NCBI RefSeq assembly: GCF_025506355.1
Contig: NZ_JANZYP010000070.1
Span: 1-53,950 of the forward strand
Direction: 5' to 3'
Origin: Sphaerisporangium corydalis
GTDB taxonomy: Bacteria; Actinomycetota; Actinomycetes; Streptosporangiales; Streptosporangiaceae
DNA length: 53,950 nucleotides
The position numbers and the translations under genes are program-made. Positions 1 through 7,559 of this stretch are shown piece by piece. The notes below the pieces were generated by a model. It was given only the letters and a program-made list of their open reading frames with translations, was not told the DNA's origin and did no database searches. Each line of letters starts with the position of its first letter. Positions within the stretch are counted from its first letter, which is position 1.

Positions 1-3000
1 GGGGGGTTCTTGGGCGGGGGGGTGGTGAGGCGTCGGTTTCGAGGGGGGATGGGAACGGTCCTTTTAGCGGTGTCCTGGGGGGGATTGTGGGACGTTCCTC
101 CACGGGTACGAAGTGGGCGTGGAAGCCGCGTGCCGGTTCGCGTAGTGCCTCTGCCGCGGCGGCCAGCCGTACCGCGCGCAGGTCGTCCGCGCCACGGCTG
201 GCCAGTACCGCCAGGGATTCGAGCCCGTGGGCCGTCTCGGTCTCGAACCCGGCTTCCCGGCTGAGGGTGAGCGCCTCGCCGAGCCGGTGGCGCGCCTCCG
301 TGAAGTCACCTTGTTCCAGGGCGACCATGCCGAGAGCCGCGACGCACTCGATGACCGTCTGGCGGGGGTCGAAGGCCCTGACCAGTCCCAGCGCTCCTTC
401 GAGGTTGCGCCGCGCGGTGACGAGCTCGCCCTCGCTCCGGGCCTCGCGCGCCAGCCCGATGAGCGCGTCCGTCATGCCTTGCTGGTCTTCGAGGGAACTG
501 CAGATCGACAGGACGTCCTCGTACGCCCGGCGCGCCTCGCGCAGGCGTCCGGTCTGTTCGAGCGGTGCCTCCTCCGGCGCCTCGCGGCGGGGCACGCGAA
601 GGTGCCGGCCCCGGTCCCCTTTGCGTGCCGCGCCGACGGCCTTTTCGATCAGCCCGCCGAACGCCGCGTTCCTCCCGGTCTCCGAGCCGGCGACATTCCC
701 CGAGCCGGCGACGTCCCCCGGGCCTGCGACGGTTCCCAAGCCGGGGACGTTCGCGAAGCCGGGGTCGGTCTCCAAGCCGGGGACGTTCCCGAAGCCAGGG
801 ACGTTCGCGAGGCCGGGGGCGGTCTCCAAGCTGGGGTCGGTTTCCAAGCCGGGGACGGTCCCGATGCCAGGGACGTTCGCGAAGCCGGGGACGTTTTCCA
901 AGCCGGGGACGGTCCCGAAGCCGGGGGCGGTCTCCAAGCCGGGGTCGGTCTCCAAGCCGGGGACGGTCCCGAAGCCAGGGACGTACCCCCGGGCGAGGGG
1001 TGTCTCCGTGTAGAGGGCGGGCTCCGCGTTGGAGGGGGTCCCTGGGTCGGGGGTGCCGTCGGCGATCTCCCGCCCACGAGCGTCCAGGTCGCGGGAACCC
1101 GGACCGGCCTCTCGCCGGCTCGTGTCGGCGCCGAACAGACCGCCGGAGACCGGGCGCCGGGTCGTGTCGGGGTCGAGGAGGGTTCCGTGCGGGTCGTGGC
1201 GGCTGACCTCGGGGTCGAGGAGGGCGAGGAGGATCAGGGCGAGGGCGTCGCTCGCCAGGCCCTGGGCGGTGCGGCAGAGCGCCAGCCCGGCTTCGGCGTG
1301 GTCACCCGCTTCGTCCCGCCGGCCCTGCATCAGGGCGAGGGTGCCGCGCAGCGCGAGCGCCCGCCCACGGAGGCCGGCGGGCATGTGGGGCGAGGCGACG
1401 GAGAGCAGGCGCTCCAGCCAGGCGGCGACCTCGAAATGGCGGGGACCCGCGCTGATGATCACCCAGCGCAGGTCGACGATGAGTCGGATCGCCGGCTCGG
1501 GGTCGCCGGCCTCGATGGACCATTCGACCGCGCTCGCCAGGTCGGGCTCCAGGCCTTCGAGCTGCCGCAGCAGGCGCTGCGTCGTCGGCCACGGCGCGCG
1601 CAGCCCGGGTCTGATCGCCGAGTCGAACTCGACCGCGAGCTCCCGTACGTAGTCGCGGTGGCGGCCACGGAAGCGGTCGTCCTCCCCGGAGACGACCAGC
1701 CGTTCGGTGGCGTACTCGCGGACGGGGCCGGGCAGGCGGTAGCGGGTCTCGCCCGCGACCTCGCCGCGCACGACCAGCGACCGGGCGACCAGGCCGCGGA
1801 CGTGCGTCAGGATGTCCTCGGTCCACAGGCTCTCGCCCGCGCACACGCGCTCGGCCATGCGGAGCGTCCACCCGCCCCTGAAGACGGTCACCCGTCTCAG
1901 CAGGGCCTTCTCGGGTTCGCTGAGCAGGTGGTGGCACCAGTCGATGGTCGCCGACAGGACCCGGCGGTGGGAGACCGCGGCTTGCTCCTCGCGAGGGCCC
2001 GGTTCCTGGAAGTGGTCGGCGAGGCTCGACGCGACCTGTTCGAGGGTGAGCGTGCGCGCAGCGGCGGCGACCAGCTCGATGGCGAACGGGATGCCGTGGA
2101 GCATGCGGACCAGCGAGGCCACGCCGGCGGCACCGTCACGAGCCCCCAGGAAGCCACTCCCCCCTGAGCCCTCCCCGGCTCCCGCCACACGATCGCGGAA
2201 CAGACGGACGGCCTCACAGTCCGCGAAGTCACGGGGCCCGAGGTCATGGGGCCCGAGGTCACGGGTCGCGTGGGCACCAAAGTCACGGGCCGCGTCGGCA
2301 CCGGGGTCACGGGCCGCGTGGACACCGGGGTCACGGGCCGCGTGGACACCGGGGTCACGGGCCGCGTGGACACCGGGGTCTCGGGTCGTGTGAGAAGCGG
2401 AGGCACGGGTCGCGTACGGGCCCGGGCCGCCGGGCGCGTGAGTACCGGGGTCGCGGGGCGCGTGAGTACCGGGGTCGCGGGGTGAGTGAGGGACGGGGTC
2501 GCGGGGTGAGTGGGTGCCGGGGTCGCGGGGCGCGTGAGGGACGGGGCCGCGGGGTGGGTGAGGGACGGGGTCGGGGGGGAGGGTCAGTGGGGGGACGCGC
2601 CAGGGTGTTTCGGCGGGGAGGCCGAGGGGCTCGCGGGCGGTGGCCAGGATCACCGCCCGGGGGCAGGCGGACAGCACCCGTTCGCACAGTTCGGCGCACG
2701 CCCCCGCCAGGGAGTCGCAGCCGTCGAGGACCAGGAGCACGCGGGCGTGGCCGATCGCCCTGGTCACGGCGTCCTCCGACGTCTGGGACGCCTGCGGCGC
2801 GACGCCGAGCGCGGTGGCGACGCGGGCGGCGAGCTCGTGGGGCTGGTCGGCGCCGGCGAACTCCACCAGCCGCGCCCCGGCGGGGAACCGTCCCGCGACC
2901 TCGGCCCCGACCTTGAGCGCGAGCCGGGTCTTGCCGATGCCTCCGATGCCGCACAACGTCACGAGACGAGTCACGGCGAGAAGCTGCGCCAGCTCGGTCA

Positions 3001-3061
3001 CGTCGAAATGGCGGCCCACAAAGCTCGCGGGCTCCGACGGAAAGCCGGTGGTGGCTGTCAT
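1..3061 (-). CDS. AfsR/LuxR-type STAND ATPase regulator, 3' end beyond the window
   Basis: An uninterrupted minus-strand frame starts at an ATG (3061-3059) and runs off the left edge without a stop, about 1,020 codons. The N-terminus has an NB-ARC-like P-loop NTPase: Walker A GIGGIGKTRLAL near residue 45 and a Walker B-like VLLVLDGCDSL near residue 103. A winged-helix-like segment follows (about 330-480), then TPR-like helices. The visible tail (DDLRAVRLAAAAEALRE) is typical of the predicted ATPases of COG3903, which may end in a LuxR-type HTH; any such domain lies outside the window. Two low-complexity repeat tracts interrupt the protein, one just after the NTPase core (about 162-280) and one in the helical part (about 690-795). 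The family consists of multidomain signal-responsive regulators; ligand and target are unknown. Family call is firm, exact role is not. Confidence 0.85.
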   Translation of the reverse strand, partial: MTATTGFPSEPASFVGRHFDVTELAQLLAVTRLVTLCGIGGIGKTRLALKVGAEVAGRFPAGARLVEFAGADQPHELAARVATALGVAPQASQTSEDAVTRAIGHARVLLVLDGCDSLAGACAELCERVLSACPRAVILATAREPLGLPAETPWRVPPLTLPPDPVPHPPRGPVPHAPRDPGTHSPRDPVPHSPRDPGTHAPRDPGTHAPGGPGPYATRASASHTTRDPGVHAARDPGVHAARDPGVHAARDPGADAARDFGAHATRDLGPHDLGPRDFADCEAVRLFRDRVAGAGEGSGGSGFLGARDGAAGVASLVRMLHGIPFAIELVAAAARTLTLEQVASSLADHFQEPGPREEQAAVSHRRVLSATIDWCHHLLSEPEKALLRRVTVFRGGWTLRMAERVCAGESLWTEDILTHVRGLVARSLVVRGEVAGETRYRLPGPVREYATERLVVSGEDDRFRGRHRDYVRELAVEFDSAIRPGLRAPWPTTQRLLRQLEGLEPDLASAVEWSIEAGDPEPAIRLIVDLRWVIISAGPRHFEVAAWLERLLSVASPHMPAGLRGRALALRGTLALMQGRRDEAGDHAEAGLALCRTAQGLASDALALILLALLDPEVSRHDPHGTLLDPDTTRRPVSGGLFGADTSRREAGPGSRDLDARGREIADGTPDPGTPSNAEPALYTETPLARGYVPGFGTVPGLETDPGLETAPGFGTVPGLENVPGFANVPGIGTVPGLETDPSLETAPGLANVPGFGNVPGLETDPGFANVPGLGTVAGPGDVAGSGNVAGSETGRNAAFGGLIEKAVGAARKGDRGRHLRVPRREAPEEAPLEQTGRLREARRAYEDVLSICSSLEDQQGMTDALIGLAREARSEGELVTARRNLEGALGLVRAFDPRQTVIECVAALGMVALEQGDFTEARHRLGEALTLSREAGFETETAHGLESLAVLASRGADDLRAVRLAAAAEALREPARGFHAHFVPVEERPTIPPRTPLKGPFPSPLETDASPPPRPRTP
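680..990 (-). repeat. In-frame 18-bp tandem repeat array
   Basis: About 16 degenerate 18-bp units lie inside the large ATPase gene. On the coding strand they encode a hexapeptide pattern such as VPGLET, DPGLET, APGFGT, VPGFAN, VPGIGT. On the plus strand they read as variants of AAGCCGGGGACGGTCCCG. All units keep the frame. The array lies in the C-terminal helical region and looks like a flexible Pro/Gly linker grown by unit duplication. Confidence 0.85.
2232..2580 (-). repeat. In-frame 24-bp tandem repeat array
   Basis: A 24-bp repeat encodes an octapeptide pattern (HAARDPGV, HAPRDPGT, HSPRDPVP and variants), about 13 units. Three consecutive units near 2300-2375 are nearly identical, which suggests recent duplication. 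The array separates the NTPase core from the next domain of the large regulator and keeps the frame throughout. Confidence 0.85.
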
Positions 3062-3769
3062 ACGCCTCGGCGGGCGGAAGTGCTGGCCATTACTCAAGTG
3101 TTACATCAAATTACGGAGCGCGCTCATGTGATGGAAGGATTCCCGTCATCCCCGATGAGCACCGCGAAAGATGCCAATGAATCCCGTGCTTTTTGGCGCT
3201 TTCTCCAGGCTGGTGAAGCCACACGTCAAGGACGCCGGAAGTTCTCCCGGGAACCGCGAGATCCCGCCATTCCCGGCGGGACGGATGTATCCGGCTTACC
3301 CGCTAAGCGAATGCCCCGGTCGCGGGGCCCCCGCCCGGGGACGGTCGCGGGCAGGGGCACGATGCCGCGACCGAGCGATCACGGAATGTAAATGACTTTC
3401 GCAAATTCCCACCTTCCGTAATTATGATCACTTGGCTACTCTGCTCTGATCACGTCACCTGCGCGGCGCCCCGCCGGGCCGGGTCGCGTACGAGTTCTGG
3501 CACGTTCCCGTATGAAGCACGACCCCGCGGGCAGTCGGCGGCAGGAGACGACGATGCGTCGAAGACCGAACGAACTCCACCCCTCATGCGCGACCGCCCA
3601 GAAGCGACGCGAGCCGGCGGATCCCCCTCCTCCCCCGGCCTGCCGCGCACACACAGTGATCAACACAGGCCAGGGCGACGACCGGCCGTCACGGAAGGTA
3701 AGATTCCACGAGCAACGGCCTCCCGGACGATCTCTGGGCCGGCAGGGCACCTCACTTCGGGAGACTCGG
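3062..3769. other. 708-bp region without a convincing gene
   Basis: This is the upstream region of the large minus-strand regulator and of the small plus-strand gene at 3770. It has an AT-rich patch at about 3385-3430 with a TATGAT hexamer, and two TGATCAC heptamers nearby. The open frames here show poor codon character and no good ribosome binding site, so I call none of them. Confidence 0.4.
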
Positions 3770-3913
3770 ATGGAAACCGCCGACCTGGAAGACCTGAGCC
3801 TCGAACTCCTCCTCATCGCCGCGCTGCACGCCGAGGCGGAGCGCCTCGCCTCCCAGCTTCCCGACTCGCCGGGCGGCGGGGTCGAATGGGGCGGGAACGT
3901 CCGGCGCGCGTAG
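3770..3913 (+). CDS. Possible small helical protein, 47 aa
   Basis: An ATG at 3770 is preceded by GGGAG (3759-3763) with a 6-nt spacer and runs 47 codons to a TAG. The product begins METADLEDLSLELLLIAALH, an acidic amphipathic helix rich in Leu, and ends in a short Gly-rich tail (PDSPGGGVEWGGN). It has no Cys and no signal peptide. It lies 116 nt upstream of an ABC exporter on the same strand. A leader-plus-core shape next to an exporter recalls ribosomal peptide precursors, but no modifying enzyme is present and I do not recognise the family. It could equally be an ordinary small cytosolic protein or a chance frame. Confidence 0.45.
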   Translation: METADLEDLSLELLLIAALHAEAERLASQLPDSPGGGVEWGGNVRRA

Positions 3914-3955
3914 TCCCAGCATCATCCCCGGCATATGCGGCGAACCAAAGCAATT

Positions 3956-3979
3956 GTCACTTTCAACCTAAAGAGTGAC
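3956..3979. promoter_or_regulatory. Inverted repeat upstream of the ABC exporter
   Basis: GTCACT (3956-3961) and AGTGAC (3974-3979) form 6-bp perfect arms 12 nt apart. A TTTAAA hexamer follows at 3995-4000, about 30 nt before the exporter start. The layout fits an operator over a promoter, but this rests on sequence alone. Confidence 0.35.
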
Positions 3980-4029
3980 CTTTACCGCAGCCGCTTTAAA
4001 CTGTCGGTGCCGCCGGTCACACTGCGAGC

Positions 4030-6078
4030 ATGGCCGACCTTCCCCAGGAATCCTCCGCTTCGGACGGCTCCACCCCGAAGGACGCGACACCGGACGGCTC
4101 CCCACAAAAGCGCCCGGCTCCGGACATCTCCCCGTCAAGTACCACCCCACCCACCGGAAACACCACCGCCGACGATCCGGACCGGCCGGACGACGCATTG
4201 ATCGATCTCGGCGAGGTCAGCCTCTCCGACTGGCACGCCCACATCGGCACGATGACCGGCGTCGGCTTTCTCACGGTGGCGCGCAGGCTCCCCGCCCTGA
4301 TCCGCCACGCCGTCCAGATGGCCTGGCGGGCCAGCCCGCGCGACACACTGGCGACGATCTCCCTCAGCGTGCTGGGCGGCATGTTCACCGCCTTCGGGCT
4401 GCTCGCCACGACCGGCGTGCTGCAGGCGCTGTTCTCCTCCGGTCCCACCCCCGACCGCGTCAGGGCCGCGTTGCCCAGCCTCCTGCTCGTCGGCGCGGCG
4501 GCGACGCTGCGCACGAGCCTCCAGGCCGGGGCCGGGTGGGCGCAGTCCCGGCTGGAGCCTCAGGTCAGCCGCATCGCCGAGAAACAGCTCTACGAGCTGA
4601 CCAGCCGCGTCGACCTCATCTGCTTCGACGACCCCGACTTCCACGACTCGCTCCAGCGGGCCCGCGTGCGCGGCGTCTCGATGGTGGACAGCGTGGTGAA
4701 CTCCGCGATCGACCTGCTCACCGGCCTGATCGGCATCGGCGCGGCGGCCGGCGTCCTCGGCATCCTGCATCCGGTGCTGCTGCCGCTGCTCGTGCTCGCC
4801 GTCGTCCCCGACGCCTGGGCGGCCGTCCGCTCGGCCCGCATGCGGTACACCACGATGTACGCGATGATCCCGCTCTACCGGCGCAAGTGGATCCTGACCA
4901 ACCTCATGGCCGAGCGGGAGACCGCCGCCGAGGTCCGCTCGTTCACCATGCGGCGCTTCCTGATGCGCCTGTACGACGCGGTGGCCGGGGCCGAGCAGGA
5001 GGCGGTCCTGAGACTCGCCCGGCGGCAGACGGTGGCGCGTGTCATCGGTGAGGCGCTCGGCGGCCTGGGCACCGGCCTGGTCTACCTCGCGCTGGGCATC
5101 CTGCTCGCGGCCGGCGCCGTACCGCTGGCCGTGGCCGGCACCGCCGTCCTCGCCATCCGCTCGGGGCAGTCCTCGCTGGCCAACCTCATGTACTCCACCA
5201 ACCGGCTGTACGAGGAGGGCCTGTACTTCACCGACTTCCTCGACTTCTGCGCGGAGGCGCGTGCGCGGATGGGCCCCGAGCGCCCCCGCCCGGCCCCCGC
5301 CGCCTTCGAGAGGATCACCGTCGACGACGTGTCGTTCAGCTACCCCGGCAAGGAGGAGCCCGCCCTGGACCACGTGTCCATCCACATCGACAAGGGCGAG
5401 GTGGTCGCGCTCGTGGGCGAGAACGGCTCGGGCAAGACCACCCTTTCCAAGATCCTTGCCGCGCTGTACGAGCCGGAGAGCGGGACCGTCCTGTGGGACG
5501 ACGTGCGCGTCCAGGACGTCGACCAGGACGAGCTGCGGCGGCACATCGCGGTCATCGCCCAGGACCACACCCGCTGGCCGCTGACGGCCAAGGACAACAT
5601 CGCGATGGGCCTGGAGAAGGGCGATGAGGCCTTGTACGCGTCCGCCGAGGTCGCGGGGGCCGACCAGGTGGTGGCCGAGCTGCCGAACGGCTACCGCACG
5701 CTGCTCGACCGCCGGTTCAAGGACGGCCACGAGCCCTCGGGGGGTCAGTGGCAGCGCATCGCGGTGGCCCGCGGCTTCTACCGGGACGCGCCGCTACTGA
5801 TCTGCGACGAGCCGACCGCCGCGCTGGACGCCCGTGCCGAGCACACCCTGTTCGAGCGGATCCGCAGGCACGCCGACGGCCGCAGCGTCCTGCTCATCAC
5901 CCACCGCCTGGCCAGCGTGCGGTACGCCGACCGCATCTACGTCCTCGACCACGGCAAGGTCGTGGAACAGGGCACCCACGCCCACCTCATGGCCTTCGAC
6001 GGCATCTACGCGGATCTGTACAACATCCAGGCCAGCGCCTACAGCCCCGCGGAGGTCACGCGGGCCGCCGGGCAGTGA
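4030..6078 (+). CDS. ABC exporter, fused permease and ATPase
   Basis: A 682-aa half-transporter: a Pro/Ser-rich N-terminal tail (about 1-60), a membrane domain (about 90-400) and an ATPase domain (about 428-670). Walker A is GENGSGKTT near 463-471, Walker B is LLICDEP near 589-595 and the switch His is near 625. The signature motif is PSGGQ instead of the canonical LSGGQ, followed by WQRIAVAR, a variant I associate with actinobacterial peptide and small-molecule exporters. It probably works as a homodimer exporting an unknown substrate. A small peptide gene lies just upstream on the same strand. The start is the first in-frame ATG after a TTTAAA hexamer and lacks a clear ribosome binding site. 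Confidence 0.9.
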   Translation: MADLPQESSASDGSTPKDATPDGSPQKRPAPDISPSSTTPPTGNTTADDPDRPDDALIDLGEVSLSDWHAHIGTMTGVGFLTVARRLPALIRHAVQMAWRASPRDTLATISLSVLGGMFTAFGLLATTGVLQALFSSGPTPDRVRAALPSLLLVGAAATLRTSLQAGAGWAQSRLEPQVSRIAEKQLYELTSRVDLICFDDPDFHDSLQRARVRGVSMVDSVVNSAIDLLTGLIGIGAAAGVLGILHPVLLPLLVLAVVPDAWAAVRSARMRYTTMYAMIPLYRRKWILTNLMAERETAAEVRSFTMRRFLMRLYDAVAGAEQEAVLRLARRQTVARVIGEALGGLGTGLVYLALGILLAAGAVPLAVAGTAVLAIRSGQSSLANLMYSTNRLYEEGLYFTDFLDFCAEARARMGPERPRPAPAAFERITVDDVSFSYPGKEEPALDHVSIHIDKGEVVALVGENGSGKTTLSKILAALYEPESGTVLWDDVRVQDVDQDELRRHIAVIAQDHTRWPLTAKDNIAMGLEKGDEALYASAEVAGADQVVAELPNGYRTLLDRRFKDGHEPSGGQWQRIAVARGFYRDAPLLICDEPTAALDARAEHTLFERIRRHADGRSVLLITHRLASVRYADRIYVLDHGKVVEQGTHAHLMAFDGIYADLYNIQASAYSPAEVTRAAGQ

Positions 6079-6342
6079 GCCGGAGCGGGACGTCGTCGTG
6101 CGGGGGTTGCGCGGGTCGACGGACAGTGTGCCGGAGCGAAAGGCCTGGAGGACGGTGAGGTGCGCCATGAGCGCGAACGCCATCAGCCCGCAGGCCGACG
6201 CGACCCGGAGCAGCGGGATGTTCATCCGTGTCGGGCGCGGTCCGGCCATGCTCCCTCCCGCTACCGGTCTAGCAGGCGGCGCAGAAAGAACCCCATGTAC
6301 CAGGGCAAAAGGGAAGCCATGACTCCGGAGAGCAGGCCCGGA
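6079..6342. other. Convergent gap with weak small-ORF signals
   Basis: This 264-bp gap separates the exporter from the convergent MerR gene. On the minus strand an ATG at 6249 follows GGGAGGG and starts a frame with one hydrophobic stretch (PLLRVASACGLMAFALMAHL). That frame continues about 290 nt antisense into the exporter, so it may be chance or a decayed remnant. I see no clear terminator. Confidence 0.3.
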
Positions 6343-6753
6343 TCAGCGGGAGCCGGCCTCCGCGGCCTGGCAGCTGACCGGCGTGCCGGAGAGCGCCACG
6401 ACGTCGCGGTAGTGGTGGATCTTGCGCTTGATGGCGTCCTGCTTCTCCCGGAGCTGCGCGATCTGCGCCTCCACGTCGCGGTCGTGGGACTCCAGCAGCG
6501 TGATGCGCTCCGGGATGGTGTGCTCCCCGTTGCGGACGAGCTTGGCGAAGCGCAGCATCTCGGCGATGGGCATGCCGGTGTCGCGCAGGCACCTGACCAT
6601 GCCGAGCCAGCCGAGGTCGTGGTCGCTGAACCGCCGCTGGCCGACGGCGTTCCGCTCGACCGGCTCCAGCAGGCCGATGCGCTCGTAGTACCGCAGGGTG
6701 TCCAGGCTGAACCCGGTCTCCTCAACCACCTGTCCCGGTGTGTATACGCTCAC
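6343..6753 (-). CDS. MerR-family transcriptional regulator
   Basis: A 136-aa protein starting at GTG 6753. The N-terminal winged helix (YTPGQVVEETGFSLDTLRYYERIGLL) is classical MerR, followed by the RRFSDHD wing and a C-terminal dimerisation helix (about 75-120). Only one Cys (near 128) sits in the tail, so a metal or redox centre like those of MerR, CueR or SoxR is unlikely. It resembles the AdhR/BltR-like branch that senses aldehydes or drugs. A perfect MerR operator lies in its own promoter, so it is probably autoregulated. The nearest minus-strand gene behind it is not obviously a target. Confidence 0.9.
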   Translation of the reverse strand: MSVYTPGQVVEETGFSLDTLRYYERIGLLEPVERNAVGQRRFSDHDLGWLGMVRCLRDTGMPIAEMLRFAKLVRNGEHTIPERITLLESHDRDVEAQIAQLREKQDAIKRKIHHYRDVVALSGTPVSCQAAEAGSR

Positions 6754-6759
6754 ACTCCG

Positions 6760-6790
6760 AGCATTTCACCTGGAGTGCACTCCAGGTCAA
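6760..6790 (-). promoter_or_regulatory. MerR-type promoter/operator, probably leaderless
   Basis: Reading the minus strand, the -35 is TTGACC (6790-6785) and the -10 is AATGCT (6765-6760), with a 19-bp spacer. The perfect 20-bp palindrome ACCTGGAGTGCACTCCAGGT (6768-6787) fills most of the spacer. A long spacer holding a dyad is the hallmark of MerR-activated promoters. The -10 ends 6 nt before the GTG, so the transcript probably starts at or next to the start codon. Confidence 0.8.
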
Positions 6791-6832
6791 GCCGGAGCGG
6801 GGCGTGCCCGGGTGGATGAGGCGGCGTCACGG

Positions 6833-7489
6833 TCACAGTTCCGGCAGGTGGTCGGCCAGATAGCGCCGGACCAGCCGCCGGCACTCGGCGATCAGCTCGG
6901 GGTCGCCGTCGGGGTGGGTGCGGAACGCGAGCTTCAGCACCGCGTCCGCGGCCTCGACGGCCACGATGAGCGCGCGGTCGAGCCCCGGCCCCCTGGGCGC
7001 GCCCAGCATGTCGATGGTGAGCGCGCGCAGCCGGTCGGCGACGATGACGTTGTTCTCCAGCGCGGCGTCCAGCAGCCGGTTGGTGCCCTTGATCGGCGGC
7101 CCGCCGGGGGTCGGCAGCACCTCGCCGAAGTCGACGATGGCGAACCCCGGGGTGGTGCGCTTCATCGCCACGAACTCGTCCACGGCCAGGTCGACGGCGT
7201 CGGTCCAGTCGGAGACGCCCGCCGAGGCGAGCCGGCTGGTCAGCCGGTCGAGGAAGGCGTCGAGGTTCCGCAGCGCCAGCGCCCGCACCAGCCCCTGCTT
7301 GTCGGGGAAGAACTGGTAGAACGTGCCGATCGGCACCTCGGCCCTGCGGGCCACCTCTTTGGTGGTCAGCGCTTCGTAGCCCACCTCGTCGAGCAGCCGG
7401 GCGCACTCGTCGAGCATTCGCCCGACCCGCTCGACACTGCGGCGCTGGGCGGGACGGCGGCGCAGCGTCCCTGCGGAGACGTTCGTCAT
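6833..7489 (-). CDS. TetR-family transcriptional regulator
   Basis: A 218-aa protein beginning MTNVSAGTLRRRPAQ. The HTH lies at about 20-65 (LLDEVGYEALTTKEVARRAEV then PIGTFYQFFPDKQGLV), clearly TetR; the C-terminal ligand domain is of unknown specificity. ATG 7489 was chosen because the sequence before it lacks TetR character, although the GGAGGG lies very close to this ATG. It is divergent from the GH1 glucosidase with only 70 bp between starts, so that gene is the natural target, with an aryl or alkyl glucoside or aglycone as a possible ligand. Confidence 0.88.
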   Translation of the reverse strand: MTNVSAGTLRRRPAQRRSVERVGRMLDECARLLDEVGYEALTTKEVARRAEVPIGTFYQFFPDKQGLVRALALRNLDAFLDRLTSRLASAGVSDWTDAVDLAVDEFVAMKRTTPGFAIVDFGEVLPTPGGPPIKGTNRLLDAALENNVIVADRLRALTIDMLGAPRGPGLDRALIVAVEAADAVLKLAFRTHPDGDPELIAECRRLVRRYLADHLPEL

Positions 7490-7528
7490 CCCTCCATCAT
7501 CCTCCCGAATCCGTTTGCCGGGCCTAGC

Positions 7529-7543
7529 ATGAGGCCTACTCAT
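7529..7543. promoter_or_regulatory. Small inverted repeat between tetR and GH1 gene
   Basis: ATGAG-GCCTA-CTCAT is a 15-bp dyad centred between the divergent genes. It overlaps a possible -10 for the glucosidase (TACTCA at 7537, with TTGCCG 16 nt upstream). Its place and size fit a TetR operator; binding is inferred. Confidence 0.4.
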
Positions 7544-7559
7544 ATCACCGGAGGTCATC

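Noticed and set aside
680..990. CRISPR array
   Set aside because: Units are contiguous 18-mers without spacers and are coding; no cas genes are present.
227..2167. Plus-strand frame of 646 codons opposite the large regulator
   Set aside because: It is the antisense of the regulator, whose product has clear NTPase motifs; repeats keep several frames open.
3424..3978. 184-codon plus-strand frame
   Set aside because: Pro/Arg-rich with poor codon pattern; it overlaps the better-initiated 47-codon gene in another frame.
5794..6249. Minus-strand frame with a hydrophobic start after GGGAGGG
   Set aside because: Most of it is antisense to the exporter; kept only as a remark on the gap.
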